Shown one piece after another: positions 46,367 through 58,644 of a stretch of DNA of 64,000 bases. The notes beneath the pieces were generated by a model that made no database searches, was not told the DNA's origin, and was given only the letters and a program-made list of their open reading frames with translations. The DNA lies in the NCBI GenBank assembly GCA_024760905.1, contig CM045731.1, positions 22,876,001 through 22,940,000 on the forward strand, written 5' to 3'. Both the position numbers and the translations under genes were made by a program. Each line of letters opens with the position of its first letter. The first letter of the stretch is position 1. Source of the stretch: Plotosus lineatus. Taxonomy: Eukaryota > Chordata > Actinopteri > Siluriformes > Plotosidae.

Positions 46367-47640
46367 ATGGCTGATTTATTACCATCCATGGACTGGGGCG
46401 CCAGTGATTTAACAGAGCATTTCAAATTGATTAAACAAAAGGTTGAACTATATTTCATCATTAAGAATGTGAAAGAAGAGAAACAGATGCCATATTTACA
46501 CTTCGTGCAGTAGGAGATGAAGGACTTAAAAGGTTTAATTCATGGACATTGACAGAAGACCAACAAAGGGATCCTAAACATGTATGGAAACTTTTTGAGG
46601 AACAACTAGAACCAGCAGAAAACATTCGGGTTGCTAGACTAAAACTACATTATTTCTATCAGAACAAAGAGGAATCAATGGATGATTTTGTGACAAGATT
46701 CAGGAGACAGGCTAACAAATGTGGATTCAAAACAGATTAATTCAATGAATGAATTATAGAACAGATTATAGCTTCTACCACCATACCAGAGTACCAGAAA
46801 GCATTGCTAGAAAAAGCACCAGGTTTCCAGCTTGAGGACGCACTCCACCTTGGACGAACATTCGAGGCTACTCGGCAAAGTATACAAGAGCTCAAATCAA
46901 TGGGAGCGAATGCTACACCAGTTAACACAGTATCTGTCAATACTATGCACACAAAACGTCGTTAGTCTCATTGTCTGAAATGTGGACATGATCATCCACG
47001 TCAACCACCAGAGATGTGCCCAGCTCACAATTCCTCTGTGATGCTTGTGGCAAACAAGGACACTGGAAAAAGTTGTGCCTGACTACAAAATACTCAAGAT
47101 GAGGAGATAGAAGAGGAAATGGCCACAGAAATGACTACTCAAATAGAAGAAGCCCTTCACATAGATGCCAAATCCATTCATCAGGGAGCAGACAAGGAGA
47201 AATCCACAGTATGAACGAGTGGTTTGAGACAATTACTTTCGAGTCATTACAAATATCTTCAGTCAACAAGTGCAGCAACCACGACAAACCACCTTATCAA
47301 GCATTTGTTAGAGTCAAAGTAGACATTAACAGGAATGACAAGAACTACAATCTGAAACTGAAAGTGGATACAGGAGCACAAGGGAATGCCCTTCCACTAC
47401 GAACATTCCGACAAATGTTTCCACAGAAACTAGATGGGCAGAGGCTACCTATACAGATCAACCATCCCCAGGGAATCACACGAACAGCGTACAATGGAAC
47501 CACCATACCATGCTTTGGATCAATAAACATTCCTTGTAGCTTTAAAGAGAAAGTAAAATACCAAATTCTATATTGTTGACGTCACAGGCCCACCTGATAT
47601 GGGACTACCATCATGTACAGCCCTTAGAATTGTGATTTGA
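46367..47640 (+). mobile_element. Ty3/gypsy-like retroelement, gag-protease remnant
   Basis: ATG at about 46,367 opens MADLLPSMDWGASDLTEHFK. Gag continues with WTLTEDQQRDPKHVWKLFEE and YQNKEESMDDFVTRFRRQAN. The zinc-knuckle region (CGHDHPRQPPEMCPAHNS) from about 46,979 is broken by a frameshift before C-G-K-Q-G-H-W-K-K-L-C. The retropepsin has KVDTGAQGNALPL with catalytic Asp at 47,367-47,369. At least four frameshifts or stops occur. RT, RNase H, integrase and LTRs were not found; it ends near 47,640. The gag style suits Mag-like/gypsy retrotransposons. Inactive. Confidence 0.75.
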
Positions 47641-47800
47641 CTGCTAAAGACAGGTGTTGTGTCAGAAGAGTTCATGTGGATGCTGTTACTGGGAGGCGGA
47701 GTGAAGCAGTGAGGTCTGGGTATACATTTCAGTCTCGTATAAAGATCTCAGCAGGGAAGGGCAGGGAAACGAGAAATTTTATTTTATTTTTTTTAATTCA

Positions 47801-48055
47801 ATGAGGAGTCCTGAAGTCTGCAGTGTTCCTCTTCTCTCTATTTCTTTCACAACAGCATTAAGACAGCTCGAAGTTCCACCCTCCTCCAGAATAGGAGTGT
47901 ATGTGGATCACAGTACAGGAATTCTGTCTTTCTACAACATCTCGGACACAATGAAGCTCCTCCACAGAGTCCACACCACATTCACTCAGCCTCTATACAC
48001 TGGGTTCTATATCAATTCTTATGGATTAACTGTGAGATTGTGTAATCCAAATTAA
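47801..48055 (+). pseudogene. Orphan B30.2/SPRY C-terminal fragment
   Basis: The frame contains PPSSRIGVYVDHSTGILSFY, NISDTMKLLHRVHTTF and TQPLYTGFYI, then GLTVRLCNPN before a stop. V-G-V-Y-x-D-x-x-x-G-x-L-S-F-Y and the C-terminal P-L-Y-x-G-F are hallmarks of the SPRY half of B30.2 domains in fish TRIM and NLR proteins. The PRY part and any RING, coiled-coil or NACHT region are absent next to it. It lies on the opposite strand, 15 kb from the TRIM RING fragment. Its parent gene class cannot be decided. Confidence 0.75.
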
Positions 48056-48270
48056 AAGATCAGTAAATTTTATATTTTTAAATGACTAGCTTGAAATTTG
48101 ATGTCAACTTTCATTCAACTACATTTGCAGGAACTGTCATTAATTTTAGATTTTAGGATTTTCATCTTAGTTTTTCTTTTCTGTCTTTAAGGAGATTTTA
48201 ATGTTACAAAAAACAAAGCAAAACAAACGTGCACACAGAGATATATATTTTTAGATGCATTTCGGAAAAC

Positions 48271-48566
48271 GTGGGGCCAGTGGTGTAGTGGTTAGAGTGC
48301 TACACTCATGATCAGGAAGTTTTGTGTTCAAATCCCAGTGAGACCCCCACTGTGCTAAGACCCCTGGGCAAGGTCTTAACCACAAGTGTGCCTCTGTTCA
48401 CCCAGCAGTATAAATGGGTAACAGTAAAAATATACTGGGAAGGTAACCTGCGATGACTAGCGTCCCATCCAGGAGGAGATGTACTTCTAGTTGCTTCACG
48501 CTATCAAAACCAGGGATGAGCACTGGCCTGATGAGCCGCGATGGCTCGGGTGTAAAAAGCCCATCA
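48271..48566 (+). mobile_element. tRNA-derived SINE with target duplication
   Basis: Same family as 44,717. The target duplication is tttcggaaaac (48,260-48,270) against ttttggaaaac (48,567-48,577), one mismatch in 11. The A-box reads tggtgtagtgg; the B-box is decayed (gttcaaatcc). Confidence 0.88.
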
Positions 48567-48659
48567 TTTTGGAAAACACATTCTGGAACTGTTGCCATGA
48601 CATTTTCTCACTTTAGAAATTATATTTTATATTAATTTCCCCTACCTGAATCTCCACTT

Positions 48660-51068
48660 TATTGTGGTGGAAGGGTTTGCATGACCTAATGATCCTAGGA
48701 GCTATGTTGTCGGGGGCATAATGCCTCTAGTAGGGTCAACCAAGGCACACAGGTCCTGGGTGAAGGTCCAGACCAAGTACGATTCAGAAGACCCCTATGA
48801 CTAAGAAACAGACGAGGATGCAGTTTCCCTTGCCCGGATGCAGATGGAGCCAGGCTCGGGGGAGGGGCTCGTAGACGAATGCCTGGTGGTCGGGCTTCTG
48901 CCCATGGAGCCTGGCCGGGCCTAGCCCGAAAAGGAGACCTGGGTTCACCCTCCCATGGAACCACCACCCGTGGGAGAAATTTTAGGGGTCGGGTGCAATG
49001 TGAGTTGGGTGGCAGCGAAGGCATGGGTGTTGTCGGACCGATCCTCGGCTACTGACGCTGACCGTCGGGACATGGAATGTCACCTCTCTGGTGGGGAAGG
49101 AGCCTGATCTGGTGCGTAAAGTGGAGAGATACTGACTAGATATAGTCGGGCTCACCTCAATGCATAGCTTGGGCTCTGGAACCACCCATCTCGAGAGAGG
49201 CTGGACATTAATCCGTTCTGGAGTTGCTCATGGGGAGAGGCAGCGAGCCGCTGTGGGCATTCTTGTTGCACCCTGTCTCGAGGCCCAAATGTTGGGGTTC
49301 TCTCGGGTTGACGAAAGGGTAGCTTCCCTCCGTTTTTGGGTGGGGGTGGACGGGTCTTGACTGTTATTTGTGCTTATACACCAAATGACAGTTCAGAGTA
49401 CTCACCCTTCTTGGAGTCTTTAGGGGGTGTGTTGGAGAACACTCACTAGTTGTCTTGGGAGACTTCAACGCCGATGTGGGTGATGATAGTGTGACCTGGA
49501 AGGGTGTAGATTGGTAGATTCCAGTATGAACCCGAATGGCGTTTTGTTGTTAGACAAACTGACAAGCACAGAAGTCCATCATGAACACCATGTTCGAACA
49601 TAAGTGTGCCCATAAGTGCTTGGCACCAGGACACCTTAGGTCGCAGTTCGATTATTGACTTCATAGTCGTGTCCTCGGACTTGTGGCCGTATGTTCTGGA
49701 CACTCCGGTAAAGAGAGGAGCTGAGCTGTCTACCGATCACCACCTGGTGGTGAGTTGGCTTCGGTGGTGGGGGAGGCTGCCTTCCAGACCTGGCAGGCCT
49801 AAGTGAGTAATCAGGGTCTGCTGGGAACGTTTGGCAGAGTCCCATGTCCGAGAGGCCCTTAACTCCCACCTCCAGCAGAGCTCCAACCACGTCCTGGAGG
49901 AGGCGGGTGACATGGAATCCGAATGGGCCATGTTTCATGCCTCCATTGCTGAGGCGGCAGCCCATAGCTGTGGCCGGAAGGTCATCGGTGCTTGTCGTGG
50001 CTGTAACTCCCGAACCCGTTGGTGGACACCTGCAGTGAAGGGGGCCGTCCAGCTGAAAAAGGAGGCCCATCGGGTTTTATTAGCCCGTGGGGCTCCCAAG
50101 GCAGCGGACAGGTACCGACAGGCCAAAAGTGCTGCAGCTGAGACTGTCGCAGATGCAAAATCTCGGGTGTGGGAGAGTCCGGTGAGAGCCTGGAGATTAT
50201 CGGTTGGCCTCAAAAAGATTCTGGACCACCACTGACGTCTCAGGAGGGAGGAGCAGTTCTCCACAAACACTGTTTATAGTGGAGGTGGGGAGTTGCTTAC
50301 CTCGACTGGGGATGTTGTCGAGAGGTGGAGGGAATTTTTTGAGGACCTCAATCTCACCAACATGCCCTCTGTGGAGGAGGAAGACCCTGGGGGTTTGGGT
50401 GGGGGTCTGCCCATCACTGGAGTGGAGGTCAATGAGGTTGTCAAAAAACTCCTCGGTGGTCGAGGTCCGAGGTTGGATGAGATCTGCCCAGAATATCTCG
50501 GGGCTTTGGATGCTGTAGGACCGTCTTTGTTGGCACATCTCTGCAACATCGTGTAGTCATTGGGGGCTCTACCTCTGGATTGGCCAACCGGGGTGGTGGT
50601 TCTGATTTTTAAGAGGGACTGGAGGGTGTGTTCCAATTATCAGGGAATCACATGAAGATCAGTACCTCCAAGTCCGAGGCCATGGTTCTCAGTCAGCCAA
50701 GGGATAAATGCACCCTCTGAGTCAGGAATGAGATCCTGCCCCAAGTGAAGAAGTTTTGTGAGGTGGCTCGGGCATCTGGTCAGAATGCCTCCCGGATGCC
50801 TCCCTGGTGTGGTGTTCCGGGCATGTCCAACCAGGAAGAGACCTCGTGGTCGACCTAGAACATGCTGGAGAGACTATATCGCTCAGCTTGTCTGGGACTG
50901 CCTCGGTGTGTGTGTGTGTGTGTGTGTCCCCCCCCCCCCCCCCCCCCCCCCCCGGAAGAGTTGGAGGAAGTGGCTGGGGAAGGGGGGAGAGATGTCTGGA
51001 TCTCTTTGCTTAGGTTGCTGCCCTCGCGACCCGACCTGGACTTAGTGGAAGAAGATAAGCTGAGATGA
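48660..51068 (+). mobile_element. LINE family B, RT core deleted
   Basis: GTWNVTSLVGKEPDLV opens the endonuclease near 49,070. Later pieces include SLGSGTTHLERGWTLIRSGV, VVLGDFNADVGDD, SIIDFIVVSSDLWPYVLD and TDHHLVVSWLRWW. The linker is ARGAPKAADRYRQAKSAAAE and the RT opening LLGGRGPRLDEICPEYLGAL. At about 50,648 YQGIT is fused straight to MKISTSKSEAMVLSQ, removing RT motifs A to C. The C-terminus RWLGHLVRMPPG runs to about 51,068. GC content is higher than in the flanks. Inactive. Confidence 0.82.
50908..50954. repeat. (GT)n followed by a C homopolymer
   Basis: A GT run and a roughly 26-base C tract lie within the C-terminal region of LINE family B. Confidence 0.9.
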
Positions 51069-51615
51069 GATTTTTCAATTTTTATGGCAGCGTAGTGGTG
51101 TAATATTTAACAAGTCCTACTCAGAGCAATAAGGGGTTCTAGTCTCAGGCTTAGCAAGGATGTTTCTGTGTAGAGTTTGCATGTTTTCCCTGTACTTGCT
51201 TGGTATTCTGAAAGAAATGAAGGAAAACCTGGAGGAAAGTCATGCAAGCACAGGGTGGATCATCACTACCCCACTGTTTTTCCTTATTTCTATATTTGGA
51301 ATACTATTTCCTGCCATTTCTGGCTGCCATCATTAAATGTATATATTCATATGGCCTGGAACTATTTTCAATTGTACTTTGCTGAACCATGTCCTTCGGG
51401 ATTTCAACTATGGTGGACAGTATAAACTACATACCACCTAAGTGAAAACCACTGATGTTGAAAAAAAAAAAAACAACCTGGATCAAGCATCTGTGGTCAT
51501 ATAGCAAAGCCCTGAGGGTGGCCATCTTGGAACACTTAAAAAATGTGACGCAGGATTACCTGAGAGAACAGCCGATGTATGAAAGCCAGCATAAAAACAT
51601 GCATTGTGTATCTAA
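51069..51615. other. Spacer, no gene
   Basis: No recognisable gene or repeat. Confidence 0.5.
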
Positions 51616-51900
51616 ATACAGTCTGCCCTTTACTTACGAAACCCTCTGGGTATGAAAACTCCAGGTTATGAAAAACATTTTCCTAAGTTTTCGTCCTCTG
51701 TATACAAAAACAACCTCCTCTTACGGAAAGCGACAAACGTGCCAATCAAAATTTCACATGATGCACGAGTTGCTCTTTCATTGGCTGTCTCCCCACATCC
51801 CGCCCCGCTGGCCTCCCATTGGCCAGGAGGCAGCTGAACTGAACCCATACTTCCTGGTTGTCACACGCGTGAAGGAGAGTTGAACAGGACTGTTGGCTTG
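51616..51900. mobile_element. MITE fragment related to 22,159-22,874
   Basis: acagtctgccctttacttac and further tatgaaaa/tacgaaac motifs match the internal organisation of the 22,159 element (ggaggccagcagggcgggat on its complement corresponds to cccgccccgctggcctccca here). No right end was found. Confidence 0.5.
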
Positions 51901-52321
51901 TTTTGAGATCATTGCAGCTTTATATCTCGTTATTGTCGAAACCCCTCTACAATTGGAACGATATTGAAGCAGAAGGAGACCTTAAAGCAGAAATACAGTG
52001 ACCAAGGCGCTTATTTCGGCACGATATTGAAGCAGAAGGAGCATGAGCAGAGTGCTCCGTGGAACAAGACCTCCGATCTCGCAAAGAAGTAAGTTAATAT
52101 TGAATCAGGACCTCTGATCTTTCAAACAGGTATTGTAATTTTGCCTTCAGTACAACAGCCCGGCCATTTAAACATTTAAATACAATTGTTCCGTCTCTGC
52201 GCGCTGTGTGTGGGTGGAGTCTGCATTCGGCAAAATACACCAGACAGACAGCGTTTTTTTTTGTGTGTGTGTGTGTGAGAGAGAGAGAGAAAGAGAGAGA
52301 GACAGAGAGAGAGAGACTGTC

Positions 52322-52353
<32 letters not shown>

Positions 52354-52689
52354 TGCCTACAGAGTCAGAGATGAAAGGAGGCTTAACTGTCTTTCGAGAG
52401 TGCACACTGCAGCTTATTTTTTGTTTTAAGTTGTTTAATTCAGTAAATGTTTAATAAATGTGGTGCGCTCCGCTGAATGTGAGCAAAACGCAGCTCATCT
52501 GGACCTCCGATCCCTGACCTCCAATCTGTCAAGCAGGAAATGCGCTTTGAATTCCCTGTCTTAAAATGCTTCGGCGTCCTGTGTGTGGACTCAGCCCGCA
52601 TTCAGCGGAGCACGCCGTGTGTATGTGTGTGTGTGTGAGTGTGTGTGTGTGTGTGTATGTGAGGGGGAGAGGGAGAGAGAGAGACAGTG

Positions 52690-52742
<53 letters not shown>

Positions 52743-52867
52743 AATGTTTTCTTCTTCTTCTTCACTTATTTCTTAATATCCGGGGATGTCGTTGGGACGC
52801 CTTCATGGCGAGACTTGTGCTGATTTGGCCTGTTGGTGCCTATTCCTCTCCAGGTCATGAAACACAC
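51901..52867. repeat. Microsatellite-rich spacer
   Basis: GT/GA runs lie at about 52,263-52,355 and 52,619-52,740. Two segments (52,060-52,130 and 52,455-52,530) carry gacctccgatct-like strings related to the hairpin arms at 36,113. No gene. Confidence 0.7.
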
Positions 52868-53050
52868 CCAACGGCTTTGCAGCCTACTCTTGTCTAAAGT
52901 CAGCAATGGTTCTTTTACATGCCTCACATCATAGACAGTGAAAGCCATGGCTGGCCTTTGATAGCCCAGTCAGCTGCACTGGGTGGACAGTGACAACCCT
53001 GTGGGGACTTGAACCCCCAACCTTAGGATCAGCGATCCTGCGATTTGCGC
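52868..53050 (-). mobile_element. SINE fragment (RTE-tail family)
   Basis: The complement matches 24,800-24,985: the tRNA-like head and body up to the ctgcaaagccgt region. The RTE-like tail is missing. Confidence 0.7.
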
Positions 53051-53217
53051 CAGAAAAAGGTAATGACGCTGCATGAGAAAGTAGAACTGCTTGATATGAT
53101 TCAGGAAGGAAAATGTTTTGCTGCAGAAATGCTAAGAAGGTGAATGTTGTATGAAACAAGGTCATCATCAGAATGGAACCTGCTTTAGTATTCTGGATAC
53201 TTCTAGTTCAGGGATCG
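53051..53217. other. Spacer, no gene
   Basis: Nothing recognised. Confidence 0.4.
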
Positions 53218-54088
53218 GCAATGTTTGCCATTCAATGAGCCATTTGGACCCTTTCAACATTAAAGAAAACACTGGGAGCCACAAATCGTTTTTTGACATT
53301 TAAAATCAACTAACACTGCATATAATGTTTTTCCCCTTTTCCCTTCTGTTAATATCAAACAACGTGTTGCATTGATTTAAACGATTTCAGAGACAATAAA
53401 TTACAATTCTGCTTGCAACAAAAACATTTAGATTAAAAAAAAAAAATTGCCAGTCTCCCCGTGACCCTAATTAGGATTACATATTTCAGAAAATGAATGA
53501 ATGTGTTTGAGCCCTTCTTGTATTTTTATAAAGCAAAAGAATATCTGTCCAACAAAGCGTGGGACAGGGTGCAGCCAAAAGTGTTCACGGGTTGGGTCAC
53601 CTACCTCACCATCACGCCCTTCGTAGTATCTTTTTTTTTTTCTTTATTCATTATATTAATGTTGTTTTGTCATAGTTTTAATTTACAAAAAACGACAGCA
53701 ACACAGAAAAGTATGACTTATTTTAAGAAGGAGCCTGCTCAACATTCTTTTAAATAATATTCATGCTTAATACTTCACTGACTGACCCATTCTCAGAGTG
53801 GAGACTGAACCAGACCCAGTCTTTTATTTTTTCACTGGGAGGAGAGTTATTTAATTCGGAGATTGCTGTGCTATCATATATCATTTTCAACCCTAAAAGA
53901 GCATTTTTGGAAGGGTACCCACTGGGTACCTGTGGGTACTGACCGTTGCAGGACTCTACCTTAGACAGATTCTCCCATCATTCAGGTGAAAGCTGGTTTA
54001 ACTACCCCTGGCAGCCCAAAGTGCTTCCGATGTGAGTAAATAAGAGGCATTTTCTTTTTGCAGTTGAGCTGTGGGTTGAAGACCACTG
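53218..54088 (-). repeat. Inverted third copy of part of the shared block
   Basis: The reverse complement matches 940-1,916 (and 20,030-20,830) and, from 53,877 on, 18,285-18,463. It lacks the L2-like LINE and most of the SINE present in the direct copies. Outer ends cagggatcggcaa at 53,218 and ttgaagaccactg at 54,088 look like hAT-type termini. The shared segment may therefore itself be an old hAT-like transposon rather than part of a large inverted duplication. No matching 8-bp flanks were seen. Confidence 0.72.
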
Positions 54089-54234
54089 AGAAATGCAATG
54101 CAAAGCAAATATAATGCAATAACCCCCCCCCCCCCAAATGGCCATTTTTTAAGACTACAGTGCTGTTTGTGTTGTTTCATGGAAAATATTATACTCAGTG
54201 TTCTTTTATATAATGCAGCCGGGGGGGTGGGGGG

Positions 54235-54985
54235 GTGGGGGCACAAGCCAGTGTCGACCCTCACGCCGGTCCCAAGCCCACATAAATGTAGAGGTGAAGA
54301 AGTCAAACGCAGAGCAGAAGACAAAGTGGTAGAAGCTGAAAAAGGAAGAGTGTCAGTTTGTCTTCAAGGAGGGGTTGAAACAGGCTCTGGGTGGTCAGGA
54401 AGTGCTTCCAGATGACTGGACAACTACAGCTAATGTGATCAGGGAGACCGGTAGGAGAATACTTGGTGTGTCATCTGGAAGGAAAGTAGATAAGGAGACT
54501 TGGTCGTGGAATGAGGAAATGCAGGAGTGTGTACAAAGGAAGAGGGTACCCAAGAAGAAGTGGGACACAGAGAGGACCGAAGAGAGTAAACAGGAGTACA
54601 GGGAGACACAGCATAAGGTGAATGTAGCCGTGTCAAAGACCAAACAGAAGGTGCATGATGACTTGTATGCTAAGTTGTACAGTAAAGAAGGTTGACACAG
54701 CAAAGAAATAGAGATGGGAAGGACGTGCAGCAAGTTAGAGTGATTAAGGACAGAGAGCGAAATGTATTGACTGATGACAGAAATGTGCTGCGAAGATGGA
54801 AAGAGTATTTTGAAGAGCTGATGAATGAGGAAAATGAGAGAGCGAAAAAGAGTAGAAGAGGTGACCGTGGAGTAGCAAAGATTTGTAAGGGTGAAGTGAG
54901 GAGGGCATTGAAGAGGATGAAGAATGGAAAGGCAGTTGGTCCTGATGACATACCGGTGGAGGTATGGAAGTGTCTAGGAGGTGTG
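54235..54985 (+). mobile_element. RTE-like LINE copy R6 with internal deletion
   Basis: Leader cacgccggtcccaagcc is fused to the late endonuclease (gcagagcagaagacaaagtgg), so the endonuclease core is missing. The frames then read LPDDWTTTANVIRETGRR and [16 protein letters not shown]. The copy ends at 54,985 in a short GT tract near family C. Inactive. Confidence 0.8.
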
Positions 54986-55079
54986 CATGCGTGCGTGTGT
55001 GTGTGTGCGCTACACGTACAGTGCAGAAAATCTTCTCTGCTCTTTGGTTCTGTTGGAGAAATGATTTGAAGTGCTGCAG

Positions 55080-57480
55080 CTGTGGCGGTCAGGTCAGGTA
55101 TGAGGGCATGCGCCGGGCGGCACTTCGCTGCGTCCACCAGCTGCCTCCACTCATCCGGCCATCTTCTGGCAATCGACCAGGCCTGCGCAGGGCCCATATC
55201 CCCCGGCAGGGCAGCCCTCAGCTGCGACAACCATATTGCACGCGGCCGTTCCCGCGATCGGCTCCAGCCCCTTGTATCCCGAATGGACAGGATCCGGTGT
55301 GCTGGCTCCGAAGTTGGGAAACGCGCTAAGTGCCCATAGTAGCAGCTGACGGTCGCGGATCAAGCAGGTTACTCTTACCATCCCCCATCCCTGAGCACCT
55401 TCCGGTTGGTAACAAAGTCCCACCAGCGGTATCCGAAGATGCAGTGAAGGGAAGTCGTAACAAAGGAGTCCAGTCATCGTCCAAACTCAACCGTGAGCGT
55501 CCATGTCTCGCTTGAGTAGAGCAAGACAGGGAGCACAAGGGAGCAAAAGACTCAGGCTTTCATCCGCCTGCTCAGATACCGCCACACGGTCCTGTCCAGC
55601 GAGTTCATCGCCCTGTAGGCTAGGCCAAGTCGACGATTGATCTCGGCCCTGCAATCAGTGGAACGATGGACCACACTGCCAAGGTAAGTGAAAGACTCCA
55701 CGATCTCTACTCTTTCACGACCCACAGCGATCGAGTCAACAGCAGCATCCAAGAGGTCGCCGAAAGCCTGGATCTTGGTTTTGATCCAGGAGACTCGCAA
55801 ACCAAGCGGTTCCAGCTCCTCACCCAGCGAACAGAGAGTCTCCATCAGGCCATCCACCATCTCCGCGAAGATCACTGCGTCATCGGCAAAGTCCAGATCA
55901 GTAATTCGAACCTCACCGAACGACACAGAGCAGACACAGACACCGAACGTCCCCGACAGCCAGGCTCCGATACAGCACGATACAACTCAGCACGATACAA
56001 CTCCTCAAAATACTCTGCCCTACAAGTCCTCACTTCAGATTCCTTGGTAAGAACACTACCATCTGCAGCTTTCACCATCTGGCATCGCGATGTGGACCGA
56101 GAGGAACGGAGGCTCCGCAACGCCCTGTAAGCTGGGCGAGAGTCACTCAAATTCAAGTGGCCCTCGACTGTCTCACAGAGATCGTGGACCGCAGCCTCCC
56201 GATCTCTTCGCACAGCCTTGACGGCTTCGCGCTTCAGGTTCCTGGCCAGTCTAACTCTGCCGTCCAGTCAAGCCTGTCTCGCTCTCTCGATGACGTTGAT
56301 GGTCTCAGAGGAGATGGCCGTTCCAGGTCATCTGGGCGACCCCGGTATGCAGCCACGGGACACCTCCAGGATGCGGTCTCTGAAACCAGCCCAGAGAGCC
56401 TCCGTACCTGCACCCGTGTTCAGATCCTCCAGGGATTCCCCAAGCCTACTGGCGAACTCTGAAGCCACATCAGGGTCCCCGAGTCGGCTTACGTCAAGTC
56501 GTATTTGACGAGCTGGGGCTTTCTCAGGGCGCCTGAAGCGGATCTTCAGAGTTGCCACCAGAAGCCCGTGGTCTCCCGAGAAGAGCTGGGCACTTCTGAA
56601 GACAGCAGTTCAGGACCAGCCACCAGCGACTACCTACGAGAACATGGACGATCTCCTTCCTAGTTATGCCGTCATTGGAGTACCAAGTCTAGCGTCGTGG
56701 ATCCGATCTCTGGAACCACGAGCCAGCAATCCTTAAGCCCTAACTATTGCGATGTCAAGAAGCATTAAGGCGCTTTCATCGTGGCGTCCAGAGCCATGAG
56801 GACCGGCATATGCTTCGTAGCCATCCTGGTTAGTGCCAGTGGTCGCATTGATGTCCCCCAGTACGATCAGGGTGTCCCTTCCCGGAACCTCCGACACCAC
56901 AGAGTTGATCTGGTCAAAGAAGGTTTTCTTCATAGATCGTTCACTCACCCCGGTCGGATCGTACACTGCAACGATAGAGAGTGTGTGTCACCCTCAGTCG
57001 CATAATATGCTCGTTAACCGGGACCACCTCTGATACCAAGGGAGCCAATCGACCAGCGACAGCCAATCCCTGAGTGTGAAGACCATCGGCCTGGCCAGAC
57101 CAGTCGTAGGTGTACCCACTGAGACTTGTCTCGCCGGACCCAGGCCTCCGCACCTCAACGAGGGCCGCAATGCCGACGCCAAGCAGACTAAGCTCCCTTG
57201 ATACCAGAGGCAGGTGAGAGTCGTCCCGCAGGTAAGTCACGTTCCATGCGCCGACCCGGACCGACCACCTCAGATTCAAGGCGACCGAAAGCAGCTGGTG
57301 TCCGACACCTTTGCACCGCCTGCGTCACTCACCCTATCACACCCGACCTGGTTGCTCCAGGATTTCACTCCCATCATGGAGTGGGGGTCCCAGAGGCTTT
57401 GCCCCACCCCCCTCATACGACGCCGCCTGTGGCAGGCGTCGGGGTTACTCCCCCCCGGAGCGGACTCCAGCGATTAGTTG
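55080..57480 (-). mobile_element. LINE family C, minus strand, internally deleted
   Basis: Read leftward from about 57,290: VGAWNVTYLRDDSHLPLVSR, GIAALVEVRRPGSGETSLSG, then TLIVLGDINATTGTNQDGYE, ALWAGFRDRILEVSRGCI and VKAADGSVLTKESEV (late linker). RT motif C is LDFADDAVIFAE near 55,885, followed by FTYLGSVVHRSTDCRAEINR and the C-terminus to about 55,080. RT motifs A and B are missing between about 55,990 and 55,925. The family differs from A, B and RTE. GC-rich relative to the flanks. Inactive. Confidence 0.8.
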
Positions 57481-58028
57481 TGTGTTTTGCTGGCATTTTT
57501 AAGAGGGCAGCTGTGGAGACAGAAATTAAATCGAGATAAAAAATTAGGTGCAAAATAAGGAGAGTTTAATGTGATAGAGTTTGTGTCCTGAAATTTTTGA
57601 TAATGATACACACAGAGTCAATGACAATATTCTGTTTGATTATTCCAAGTTCATATGAGGGTCACAATTTCACACGGCACAAGAAAGTACAAGAACGTGA
57701 GACCAAGCAATCACTCAGCCCATGTGTTCTATACATTGAGTCTTGGGTGGTTGTTGGTGTTCAACTGCTGCACATGAGATGATCATGCCTTGTTCTTTCA
57801 CATTGATTGGCTCAAGTATGGAAATGTTGTTCAAAGAAGGAGACGTGTACGTGCTGAACACTCATCACCCTGCTGACTCTGTCTATTCCTTTTTGTTTCT
57901 AGTTTCAACACCAACGTCATTTAGCAGGTGGAGCTGTTATTACTGATGTGTTTACAACAGCTGAATTTTTTACTTTGCATGCAGTGTGGTTATGAATGTG
58001 TTACGAGTAGGGTTACAAAGAGTAATTG

Positions 58029-58090
<62 letters not shown>

Positions 58091-58267
58091 TTTCTGAGTA
58101 GATCCTTCCATAGGAGAGTGCTCAATACTTTTTGGTAGAGCAAATAACAAAAATATATTCTTCTATAATCACCTGAAGAGAGAGGATGGTTTCACCACCC
58201 CTCGAAACAGATCTGTAGTGATAAATGGAGTTTCAATAGAAAGTCTTTGTCCTGTCCTTTTATTTTT

Positions 58268-58344
<77 letters not shown>

Positions 58345-58644
58345 TTTTTTTTTTTTTTTTTTTACACAGTAAAAGAGCAGAACTGTGCGTTCAACTGAAT
58401 TCATTCAGATTACAGTTCGATTAATCGGGAACAGATGCTCGTACTGTAGTAATGTAAAGTTTGCTTCGCGAGTATATGTTCATATTTCCACCTGATAAAC
58501 AGCAGTAGCAAACCGTTGGCTGTATTTTATCCACATTATAACCAGCTGTCACTGTTAAAACTCAAAACTTTTAAGGATGAAAAAAAAAAATAAAAACTGA
58601 CAGAACACATTTTCAAACCATGTTATACTCTATCACCGAGGGCC
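57481..58644. other. Spacer with two long (TA)n tracts
   Basis: TA runs lie at about 58,029-58,087 and 58,270-58,340, the latter followed by poly-T. A frame at 57,743-57,946 (SSMEMLFKEGDVYVLNTHHP) looks protein-like but I recognise no family and it has no supporting splice or conservation evidence. Confidence 0.5.

Noticed and set aside
52206..52429. Arg/Glu-rich open frames
   Set aside because: Produced by GA/GT microsatellites.
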